NCBI GenBank assembly: GCA_002104905.1
Contig: MCFE01000708.1
Span: 1-43,066, forward strand
Direction: 5' to 3'
Origin: Basidiobolus meristosporus CBS 931.73
Lineage: Eukaryota; Basidiobolomycota; Basidiobolomycetes; Basidiobolales; Basidiobolaceae
Length of the DNA: 43,066 bases
The translations under genes and the position numbers were made by a program. Positions within the stretch are counted from its first letter, which is position 1. Each line of letters opens with the position of its first letter. This document shows, piece by piece, positions 31,111 through 40,623 of this stretch. A model generated the notes under the pieces. That model was not told where the DNA came from, did no database searches, and saw only the letters and a program-made list of their open reading frames with translations.

Positions 31111-32959
31111 TGGCTCCCATGTGTCATGTACCTGCATGTAATGTATCATTCACGCACATACATCATATCTATCCAACAAAAAATAAGACCCCCCAAAGAT
31201 GATACATAAACATTTACGGTTACTGTGCAAACGGTCTTTCCACGTTTATCGCGATATTGATCATTATACATTTTCGTGAAGAGGGGTGTGTTAATGCTAG
31301 ACTCACAATGAGGAAGATTCCAGGCTGCTGAGGTGATATCATCAGGGAAGATTTCCTGTGTGGAGGGTTCACTTGCTATGTTTATTTAATATATACACGA
31401 GTGGTTCAGGAGGAACCATATTAGTTGGACATCATAAGCGGTGTCATAATTTAAAGGAAAATGATGTAAACAAAATATGCTTGTTTTGGGACGAGCGCTC
31501 TCTCCGGGAGAAGAATCAAGAACGTGGTGCAGGCTACTGTTGGTTGTCCTGGTTTGAATACAGGTGGGCTGAGTTGTTCAAGGAGGCAGCCCGGCCAGAA
31601 AATATGGGGGTTCGATCGTACTCGTCGGGGGAATGAGTGAGGTACACCCGCTCAAACCTGCTGAAGCGCACCGCTTTGGGGGCTACACGGCATTCAGAGT
31701 TCAAAAATACTTGAGTAGTGGGATCCATGCTATCTTTAGATGACAACTGTGAGAAGCAGAGTGGCAGAGCGGAGGCCTTTATAGCCTAGAGCCTTCACAC
31801 TGCAGTTTCCAAAGTGGGGGCAATCTGACAATGGCGAGAGAGGTAACAATGCATTGGTGATACGCTGAGCATTGAAAACTTTGATTCTTCTTGGATAATA
31901 CGTGGCATACATTGTATGAAATAGACATTGGATTCGTTTGAAATCGTACCGAAGAGACCAGTTGAAACGATACTTCATTCTGATGCGCATTGAAAGCATG
32001 AACCGAATCGAATGATTTAGTAACTTTAAAGAGCAGTTACGAGTGGGCTATCCAGACTCTCGATGAATTGCACCCCTATGGGAGCCGCTACAAATCCAAC
32101 ACTGTCTTCGTTGTTTCGGGCGAGAGACATGTCTTAAATACACAATTTGGTAAAACCTTACTTCACTCTAACATTGGGCTTGATTCCCATTTCCGCCTCC
32201 CTAGGTCAACTTCTAACCATTTATGGCTAAGCATCAACGAGATGAAAGCCTGTTCACCATGTTACTTGAGGTTCCGGTGAGTGCTTGTCAAGAAGTGAGA
32301 CTCGGTCGTCACTCCGTGTCTGCCACGGCCATCAACAAGCGAGGCAAAGGATCGAGGTTTCAACTCCAAGGGTACTCCGCGCACATGGGATGGAGTGATG
32401 GGTTTCTTACCACCCGAGGGTTCTCTGGGACTACTGTCCATGGACCGCGGCACAAGGCCCAACACCCAACACCCAACGCCCAACGCGCCTACTGCATGGC
32501 ACAGTCTGACACGGACAATGGACATACTCCTGTCTTATCCTGTGGTCTGCATGCCACAAATCGCCCATTGTATTTGGATGGTGTTGAGACATCAAAAGCG
32601 CTAGATCATATTTGTTACAAGCCGTTTGAGCGAAGATCCATTGCGGTGTGGTCGCGTGTTCCCCAGGCGACGCGCGCGTATGCATTTCGTGGGAGGCATG
32701 AAAGGCTATAGGACTTCTCGAATGAAATAGGTACCATCGCTCGGTGACTGCCCAGGAGTTTCTAATGAACCACTTGCACCCGGCCTCAATGACTGCTACT
32801 TTGATGATCTGGATTGAGCATGGACGGCTACTGGCCGCGAGTAATAAACATGGATCCCACGTCAGATCCGATTGGCCACCACGCCAAACCTTTGTTACAG
32901 TAAGACGACCGTTTGTCTAAGAACCGTCTTTGAATCTGCCTTTTTCTGGCCTACTCATA
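31111..32959. other. Intergenic, no gene recognised
   Basis: About 1.8 kb. Overlapping open frames at 32223-32711 on both strands have no motifs. A small tandem repeat at 32458-32485 is listed separately. Confidence 0.4.
32458..32485 (+). repeat. Four tandem copies of a 7-mer, CCCAACA/G
   Basis: CCCAACA twice then CCCAACG twice, head to tail with no gap. Confidence 0.8.
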
Positions 32960-33978
32960 ATGAAACCCACTTCCATGCTCATCACTTCAGATCTGGTTCT
33001 GGCCAATCCTCGCACCTCCGCCTTCATCCGCGATCTTGGACACGCTCTGCTGAATTTCCCTGCTGTTTCAAACACTGCTCACTCACAACCGCAGCCCGTG
33101 GCTGTGGTCGGCTTGATTTCAGTTGTATGTGGTTCCCTGCTTCCCGCCCGACAAATCACCGGCCGTTTGGTACGACCAAGGCCTTGCCATATCACGGATT
33201 CAGCGCAACCATGCCAATCGGCGTGCAAGCATTTAAAGTTTCCATTGACGAAGTGAGTTGGATTGGAACTAGGATAATGCTGGGTCTTGAAAATGTAGCC
33301 TGCTCACCCCTCGGGCGCTCTTGCATTGAACCCGCTAATTCAGTTCTAGCCTATTCACACTGCCAGTGGTGGTCTCGATGGAAGCATGGAGCTGACAGTG
33401 ATGGGCATTTCATACCCAACTGGTGTCTGGTATTGTTCAGAGACCTCGCAAATCCTGCTGTCCAACTGCCTGATGCGAACCCAAGCTGGATTCTGAATAC
33501 TCTATGCGCCTCTCTCCGTACGAAAGGTTCCTCACCTCCATTACGACTAGCCTACTCTACCTATTTCTATGGAAGGTGGGTAATCTCTAAGATGGGATTA
33601 CGCTGCTGGGCCTATCGTAGGCTCTCTGGCTGTCCATTTGAGCAGCAGCTGCTAATCCCCACCAAACCAACGTCCTGCAAAAATGCGTGGTCCATATGCG
33701 AGCTGTGTGTGAACGGGATCTACGTCACCTGATGTGCCCGGTCTCAACTCATTAGTAGGCATTACCCAGTATACCGCTGGAATGATGATGGCCGTGCAAA
33801 GAGGCTTGGTGCTGGAGGCATTCGATTGTTCCTCAAGCGCGATAATAGCGAGAGGGGTGATCAGGAGACACGGGATGCCTCAAGAAATGGGGAGCTTCTC
33901 AACACGACCCAATTGACACCTTATTCGGATTTGCTGTTGGTCGAACGCAACACTGATGGCCAGAAATGGTGCCTATGA
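32960..33978 (+). CDS. Probable multi-exon gene, structure unresolved
   Basis: Several signs of coding on the plus strand only. A frame from ATG 32960 (MKPTSMLITSDLVLANPRTS) has pyrimidine-rich third positions and a hydrophobic stretch (VAVVGLISVVCGSLL). GTATGT (33126) and GTGAGT (33252) are good donors. Separate segments read well in other frames: SPYERFLTSITTSLLYLFL at about 33516-33572, and RHYPVYRWNDDGRAKRLG to a TGA at 33976-33978. I could not chain these with confident acceptors, so boundaries are approximate and the family is unknown. A small membrane protein with a hydrophilic tail is one reading. The minus strand has no long open frame here. The 286-codon open frame at 32872-33732 is probably a shadow because it is unusually rich in Cys, Trp and His. 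Confidence 0.35.
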
Positions 33979-35060
33979 ATGTTTCAAGGGCTATTTCCAT
34001 GTGTTTGACCGGGTGCATCGGTTTCCGAAATCCTAAGGTCTAAAATTCCACCAGGGCATCTATAGTATCGGGATCGGCAAGTAGATCCAGTTAACCATTC
34101 ATATGATGCTATGGGATACAGAATCCGGAAGTGATTCTATGTGGTTTGGTGAAGGCTTGGACCTCACCAGCTGCTTCAGGCGGTAGAATATCAGCATCAA
34201 CCCTTCTGTTGAACCCTTTGAAACCAATGATGGGATATTCATGAATTATCAACACTCATGAGCGCTCCATGTATGTAGATGTGAAAACCCGTTAGAGGCT
34301 CAGGTGAGTATATGACGTCACGGTTGATTGGACAAAAAGAAAGTTGCCGTACTATTGAGTGTGAACAATATGAAGAGGTGATATAAGGTGAAGCCGGAGT
34401 CACGAATTATCAGAGAATATGGAGTTGCTCAAAATACCCAAATGGGTCATATCTCCATTCCAGCCAAATCTGTTCCAAAGCTTGGTCCGGAAAGAATCCA
34501 ACACATCAATATACGTGGGAGAACCTGGTTGATGGGTAACTGCGTGAAGCATTCTGGATATAATCCCAATATCCTCACCTGATTATTCATTCAATCCAAG
34601 CCTTTATTATTGCTTAACTTGATGGGATTGTTTTTGCACCGTTCTTTTAGTGAGAGTATCTGTTACTACCTTTCCAGCTGAACAGGAGGTAATTTGCTAG
34701 AAGTGACTTTTGGAGGTGACAGTTAGAACCTACTGTGATTTTGTAGTATCTAAAGCAAAGTATGGGTATCTCATAACAATCCCCCAAGTTGCTAGGCCTT
34801 TTACTCTGAAGTGGACACAATATGTCTGGATTGCCTATTATGGTAAGGCATATTATTGTGCTTTGATTACATTTGCTGGGGTTTCTAATGGCTTTATGAG
34901 GTTTTATGGTGGCCTGCTGTGTTTTATTTCTGCTGCAACCATGCTTCATGTTCAAATAGTACTGTGCCCTTTTTGCCTCTTCTTATACACTGATTTATTC
35001 TACTGTATCAATTTGCTGAATGGTATCACTCTTTCTTTCTTCACCCATACCATTCAGACA
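33979..35060. other. Gene-poor boundary into the transposon compartment
   Basis: No gene recognised. From about 34,560 CpG almost vanishes and T/A runs increase, marking the left edge of the repeat block. Open frames at 34647-35205 on both strands look like decayed repeat sequence. Confidence 0.45.
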
Positions 35061-35381
35061 TACTGTGAAAACTTTCAAACTTGCAACACATGTAATATTT
35101 GATTGGTATTTGGCCTTGGGTTCAATGGTAGTTTGCTGGTATTCAGCTGGTGCATTTCCTTCAGATTGCTGGTCAAAATTTTTAGTAAAAGTAGCAAGCT
35201 GTTGATTACCAAATTTGGCATCAATGCTAGTTTGCCTAGTGTCTGCCTAGCAGATATGTCTGCTTCTCTGCCAAACAGCAAGAACTTGATACATTGAGAG
35301 TAGTAGCTTCTGAAAAACTTGGAATTCAGATGATAGTGCAATATTATTTGACTGGCCTTTACTCAGTTTTTTCACTTAGGG
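35061..35381 (+). mobile_element. Non-autonomous inverted-terminal element, copy 1
   Basis: A 321-bp element homologous along its whole length to 37611-37930, sharing ACCAAATTTGG, GCTAGTTTGCCTAGT-like and CACTTAGGG segments. It is flanked by ACA at 35058-35060 and ACA at 35382-35384, a 3-bp target duplication. The left end has drifted (TACTGTGAAAAC against CCCTATGAAAAA); the right end is TTTTTTCACTTAGGG. Confidence 0.75.
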
Positions 35382-35768
35382 ACATTGCACCACAAAATCA
35401 CCCCTCTTAAAAGTTTCACCCACTCTTGCCAGGAGTGTTCCACACAAGGTGTAAACAAGTAACTACTAATAACTTCTGCTTACTAACTTCAGCACACATA
35501 TACCTTTGCTGCAAAGGAACACTTGCAATATCTGGGGCTAATGTTCTCTTAGCAAGATTTCTGCAAAGCTGCCTTATATATTGAAATGCTGGTAGCATAT
35601 ACTTCCTTGAGGTATATCATTGTTGTTGTCACCTTTGTTGTAATTACCTCTTCAGTATTGGCAAGATATCTCTTAGAACCTAACTAACTCATTCCTTCTT
35701 TTGGCTGGAAATTAATCAATATGATAGGTATGTTTCCTTTCCTCATTATGTACATTGCAAATTGAAAG
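35382..35768. other. Decayed repeat sequence between two inserted elements
   Basis: Very CpG-poor. A minus open frame (35598-35416) has no recognised motif. Probably part of an older transposon. Confidence 0.35.
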
Positions 35769-36082
35769 CCCTAAGAAAATAAAAAAAAACCTGGCAGAAT
35801 GCCATCCAATCACAAGTCATATTTTACATTTCTCTAAGCATACTACTTTCAATATCTCAGGTGCAATCAATTTGGCACATAGGCAGACGTATTTCACAGA
35901 AGAAGACTAGACCAGCTAGCATTCATACCAAGTTTGGTTACAAGCTACTAGCTACTTCCACCAATAATTGCAATCAAAACCTGTGAGGGAAAGCACCAGC
36001 TGAGTGCCTGCAAATATCATTAGAGTATCATCAGAATACTAGTAGATTATCTAACAAACCTCAGGATTTGGGTTTCATTGGG
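35769..36082 (-). mobile_element. Non-autonomous inverted-terminal element, copy 3 (inverted)
   Basis: A 314-bp element in reverse orientation to the other two copies. It starts CCCTAAGAAAAT, the reverse complement of the other copies' right end, and ends GGGTTTCATTGGG, matching the reverse complement of their left end. It is flanked by AAG at 35766-35768 and AAG at 36083-36085, a 3-bp target duplication. Confidence 0.75.
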
Positions 36083-36137
36083 AAGGTGTAAGCACCCTAT
36101 GAAAAGTAATTTAAGTCCTATGACCAAGAGATATAAA

Positions 36138-36487
36138 TGCTGCTAAGAGTCTTAGAGATATTGGAAGTAATTGGGAGGACAAGTAAATTATGCGGTTTTC
36201 ACTTAATGATTTATTGAATGTAAGAGAAGTATTTATACTTCTACATGGTCTTGGCATAACAAACACATAAAATAGGTTAGGGAAGGTCCCAAGAACATGT
36301 GTGCAAAGTTTGGGGCTGCTTGAACAGCTTTGAGAATTTTCATGTTCTGAGTAATTGGTATTTTGGTAAAAATATTCTAAGAAAATCCCAACAAGAAATA
36401 TGGTCAATATTTTCTAGGATTTGAAGGTAATGATCTAAGTGACTAAGTTAGGTGAGTATTTAGGTGGAAATACAAATTTTTACAGCA
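36138..36487 (-). repeat. LTR (3' LTR) of a Ty1/copia element
   Basis: About 350 bp, TG..CA-bounded on the minus strand. On that strand it begins TGCTGTAAAAATTTG directly after a purine tract (GAGTGGGAG) that follows the end of the copia pol frame. It ends CTCTTAGCAGCA. Roughly 85% identical by eye to the LTR at 39116-39463. Confidence 0.8.
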
Positions 36488-36498
36488 CTCCCACTCAG

Positions 36499-38508
36499 CT
36501 AAATGCTCATACTGACTAGTTCTAACTTTGACCTAAGATATTTAAACTTGTGTCTAGTTAATGGCTTGGTAAATATGTCTTTAATCATTTCATCCAAAGG
36601 ACAGTAAACTAAGCTAACTAAGTTATTTTCTATAGCTTCACATATGAAATGATGTCTAATATCTATGTGCTTAGTTCTAGCATGAAAAATTGGATTTCTA
36701 CCTAGTTGTATACATCCTTGATTATCTTGAGATATGGTAATAGGCATTTTTTGACATAGGCCTAAATATGTAAAGAGCTTTCTTGACCACATTGCTTCTT
36801 TTGTATCTTCACAGGCTGCCATGTACTCTGACTCTGTGGTAGAAAGTGCTATGGTAGGTTGCTGTCTTGAATTCCGTGACATTGCTCCTTCACAGTGAGG
36901 AAAGGTGTATCCTGTGGTGGATCTTCTGCCTTCCAAATTTTGTCCCCAATCAGCATCAGAGTATCCCCAAAGATCCTGTTTTGAATTCTTATAAGTGTAT
37001 CTTAAGCAGCTATCAGCAGTTCCTTTAGGTATCTTAAAATCCACCTAACTGCAGCAATATAATCTGATCCATAGTTCTGACATGTTGGTGACAACTCCCA
37101 CCAAATATGAGATATTTGGATGTGTTCCAAGCATGCTATACATCAGACTCCCAACCATAGATTGACAAGGAAAGCCAGGGCTTTCAGATGTCACCAAGCT
37201 CTCTTGATTTTGTTGAGCTCTGACCAAGTTAAGATTTGTCTCCATTGGGGTAGCTACTGGTTTATAGTCTTCCATTTGGTACTTCTTTAGTATATCTTGA
37301 ATATAATTGGATTGGCTTAGGGTGATAGTCTAGGTACTTCTGTCTATGGAGAACTTAATCCCTAAGTAGTAATTGAGTTCTCCTAGATTGGACATCTTGA
37401 ACTCCTTAGATAGGCTGGATTTAGTTGCTTCCAATGTTGCTAGGTTATTGGTGGCTATAATAAGATCATCTACATATAGAGCTAATAGAGCTGGATTTAC
37501 TCTATCTGGCTTATAGTATATACTATAGTCAGTACTACTCCTTTTGAAACTGAAGGATTCCAAATAAGAATCTATCTTGCAATTCTAGGCTCTTTGTGAT
37601 TGTTGAGACCCCCTATGAAAAATCCCAAACTTGGAATTCATCTGATTTTTAGCTGGCATTCTGCTGGTACTCTGATGGTATTTTGCTCTTATTCAGCAGG
37701 TGTTTTAGGTTCAAAATTTCAAATGCAATTTTTGATGAAAGTAATGGGCAGCTAATTACCAAATTTGGTATGGATGCTGGTTTGCCTAGTCTCCTCCTGG
37801 AGAACTTGTTTGTTTGCCTGCTCATCAGCTATGAACAGAGTAACTGAGAGTTGTTGATTTTGAGAAACTTGGTATTCAGCTGATACTGTGATGGTATTTT
37901 GCTGGCCTTTTCTCATTTTTTTTCTTAGGGACCATATAGAGATTTTTTAAGCTTGCAGACCAAATGGGGGTTATCTTGGTCAGCAAACCCATCAGGCTGG
38001 TCCATATACATGTCCTCATCAAGTTCTTCATTCAAAAATGCAGTTTTTACATCCATTTGATGAATAAAAAACTCATTTTTGGCTGCAATAGCCAATATTG
38101 ATCTGATGGAATTAAACTTGGCTACTGGTGCAAGTTTTCAGTATAGTCAAGTCCTTTTGTTTGAGAGTATCCTTTGACCACAAGTCTTGCTTTGTATCTT
38201 TCAAATATACTATCAGCATTGTATTTTGTCTTGAAGACCCATTAGCATCCAATTGATTTCTGGTTGATTAGTAATTTGACCAAGTCCCAAGTTTGATTTA
38301 CCATCAGGGCCTGACTATCCTCAGTCATTACAGATCTCCAAGACTTTGTCTGAGGGCTATTTGGGGCCTCTTTTACAGTCTGGGATTCATCAATATTGAC
38401 TGAATTGGCATAGGCTAAGTTGGTATCCACATTGATATAGTAATTTGTGCTCTTTCTTGACTGGTTAGATCTCTGGATATATGATATTGTAATGATCACT
38501 TCTGACAA
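36499..38508 (-). mobile_element. Ty1/copia pol relic: reverse transcriptase and RNase H
   Basis: Reading the minus strand from 38508 downward, copia domains appear in order. First the RT linker and start (WRSVMTEDSQALMVNQTWDL, then about 38240-38000 WVFKTKYN and KARLVVKGYSQTKG in broken frames). Then the RT active site (ALYVDDLIIATNN, about 37490) and GELNYYLGIKFSI. Then RNase H (GYSDADWGQNLEGRRSTTGY, ALSTTESEYMA, KHIDIRHHFI) ending at 36499. Stops and frameshifts break the frame at several points, and a 320-bp element is inserted at 37611-37930. Gag, protease and integrase are not seen between the RT and the next LTR-like sequence, so the copy is internally deleted and dead. Confidence 0.9.
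37611..37930 (+). mobile_element. Non-autonomous inverted-terminal element, copy 2, nested in copia RT
   Basis: A 320-bp element bounded by CCCTATGAAAAA and TTTTTTTTCTTAGGG, an imperfect terminal inverted repeat matching at 11 of the first 12 bases. It is flanked by ACC at 37608-37610 and ACC at 37931-37933. Removing it and one ACC restores the copia LYGL motif, so the insertion is clean. Internally, subterminal direct repeats occur at 37628-37645/37866-37883 and at 37673-37687/37889-37903. No coding capacity. Confidence 0.88.
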
Positions 38509-39115
38509 TTGGTTGACTTGAGATCAGATCACATTGCTGCCTCACATGGCATACTAACCATAGCTCCAGTTTGAAAATGAAAAGTTAGTATAAAATTATG
38601 CTAAATATCATGCCCAGTGTAAACCTACAATTCAAAAAACATGTCAGTTGTGGTATATATATGATCAGGTGAATAAACCAAAAATAAAAGCAATGGAGGT
38701 GCAGCTATCTGATGGCTGTTGCAGGTTGAGCATTTGGCATTATGAGACTCTGGCCTTGACTCTACATAGATCATACTGAAGTAAACCCAGGAGAGGGAAA
38801 GCCAACAAATTTGTGAAATCTTTATTTCCAAGTACTAACTGAAAAAATACTACAAAACTAAAGAGGCCAGCCGGGGGGAGGTAATCACCAATAGGTGAAA
38901 TTTGCTGAGAGTTCTGGATATATTCAAAGTGTTTGGAAGAGTATGTAGATTATGTAGTGCTGACTCAATAACCTATTCAATGTAGAAGTAGTATTTGCAC
39001 TTATACATAGTCTTGGCAAAGAAATACATAGAGTAAGTTGAGGAAGATACTACAAACATGTGTGCTGGGTTTAAGGCTGTCTGGGCAGCTTTGAGATTTT
39101 CCAGGTTCTTGGTAC
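38509..39115 (-). mobile_element. Decayed copia sequence and divergent LTR fragment
   Basis: The first part has no readable domain. From about 38960 to 39115 the sequence is a diverged version of part of the neighbouring LTR (plus strand reads CATAGTCTTGGCA, CATGTGTGCTGGG, CAGCTTTGAGATTTTCCAGG). It is an older partial copy abutting the next LTR. Confidence 0.55.
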
Positions 39116-39463
39116 TGTTGTAAGAGTTTTGGAGATACTGGAAGTAATTGGGAGGACAAGTATATTATGTGGTTTTCACTTAATGATTTATTGAATGTAA
39201 AAGTAGTTTTTACATTTCTACATGGTCTTGGCATAACAAACACATAGATTAGGCTAAGGAAGGTCCCAAGAGCATGTGTGCAAAGATTATGGCTGTTTGG
39301 ACCACTTTGAGAATCTTCATGTTGTGGGTACCTGGTATTTTGGTAAAAATATTCTAAGTAAATGCTGACAAGCATTTTGGTCAGTATTCTCTGGGATTTG
39401 AAGGTAGTGATCTAAGTGACTAAGTTAGGTGAGTACTTAGGTGGAATTACAAATCTTACATCA
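39116..39463 (-). repeat. Copia LTR, full length
   Basis: 348 bp, on the plus strand TGTTGTAAGAG to CTTACATCA, collinear with the LTR at 36138-36487. It may be the 5' LTR of the deleted element or a solo LTR. The sequences flanking it (GGTAC / TTAGT) do not match each other or the other LTR's flank. Confidence 0.75.
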
Positions 39464-39673
39464 TTAGTAAGGTCCCAATAGCATGTATGGAAAGTTTGGG
39501 GCTGCTTGGACAACTTATCAAATTTTAATATTTTAGGCGCCAGATATATTGATGAGAATATTATCAGTGAATCCCAACAAGGAGTTTCGTCAGTATTCTC
39601 TAAGATTTGTAGGTATTGGTCTAAGTGACTAAGTTAGGTGAGTATATAGGTGTAATTGAAAATAGCTACAACA
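39464..39673 (-). repeat. Partial, more divergent copia LTR
   Basis: About 210 bp collinear with the start of the LTR (as read on the minus strand, TGTTGTAGC onward), preceded by the same purine tract TAGTGGGAG. This is the 3' LTR of a second copia element whose remainder is truncated by the neighbouring LTR. Confidence 0.65.
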
Positions 39674-39680
39674 CTCCCAC

Positions 39681-39890
39681 TAAAATAAAGTATCTCTCTG
39701 ATTAGTCAAAATTTTTACCAAAGATACCCAAATTTGTCTCTAGCTAGTAGTTTAGTAAAGATGTCTGCAGTTACTTCATCTGAGGACAGTAAACTAAAAT
39801 ATCTAAGTAATTTACTATAGCTGCACATATAAAATGATGTCCAATATCTATGCACTTAGTTCTAGCATATCAAGTTGGGATTTTACTGTT
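39681..39890 (-). mobile_element. Second copia relic: C-terminal RNase H fragment
   Basis: On the minus strand the sequence is homologous to 36499-36720 (the region coding for the IDIRHHFICEAI and KDIFTKPL segments) but broken by stops. It is cut off near 39890, where the gypsy element's leader seems to begin. Confidence 0.6.
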
Positions 39891-40623
39891 GTGCATCTAC
39901 ATTTAAAACTTGGCCAATTTTACTCTGTTTGAAAATCTAGTACCCTAACAGATTTTCCCTAACCCAAACATAACAAATCCCAGTTACAGTTTACTTTATC
40001 CCACCTCAGAATCTATTTTTAGCTATCACACCTAATCTATTTTCAAATGGTCATTACGTTATCAACCTATCTGCCAAGCCTTCCCAGGTGATTAGTCATC
40101 TGAGATCTATCCAACCACTGTGCAGTTGCCAAGACATCAGTTGTTTGATGATGTAATTTTCATTTATCTTATGCACCTATGAACACCCAAATTGATTTCA
40201 ATCAATCCAGTCCCTTGGCGCTTACTAATTCAACTTGATCAGAAAAGTATAAATAAAGTTTACTGAACCTTTTGGTTTAGTGTGTGTCTCAACAAAATTA
40301 AGATTCTGTCTCAGCAAAAATAAGAATCCAACAATTCCATTCTAGTTTCTATCCAAGCCTAGTATATCTAGCACTCCAAAGAACACCAAGCCTAGCCTGC
40401 CTAGCAAACAAATATCATTGTCTTTATAGCCAACCCAGCTATATCCAAGACCAATATTAGATCAGAATCTTTCTGCTAATATTTCGGCCACTCTCTGACA
40501 ATTCTAAGATTCTGCACTTAATTGTCCCTTTGGTTCAGTTAAACCATTCAAGAGTTTTATTACACTTTCTCTTGGATACAACATTTTTTTTGTTGAATTC
40601 CATTACATTCAGCCAATTAGAAG
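39890..40623 (+). repeat. Putative 5' LTR and leader of a Ty3/gypsy element
   Basis: Between the truncated copia fragment and the gag start. A TATA box (TATAAATA) is at about 40248. The downstream LTR copy is outside the window, so LTR ends and the primer-binding site cannot be fixed. A start at TGTTGTGC (about 39887) is possible. Confidence 0.45.
40248..40255 (+). promoter_or_regulatory. TATA box, presumed gypsy LTR promoter
   Basis: TATAAATA about 375 bases upstream of the gag ATG, inside the presumed LTR. Confidence 0.4.

Noticed and set aside
32872-33732. 286-codon open frame on the plus strand as one gene
   Set aside because: Composition is unusually rich in Cys, Trp and His, it starts without an ATG context, and good splice donors and protein-like segments lie in other frames; most likely a shadow.
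39116-39463. Solo LTR with target duplication
   Set aside because: Flanking pentamers GGTAC and TTAGT differ, so a simple solo-LTR insertion is not supported.
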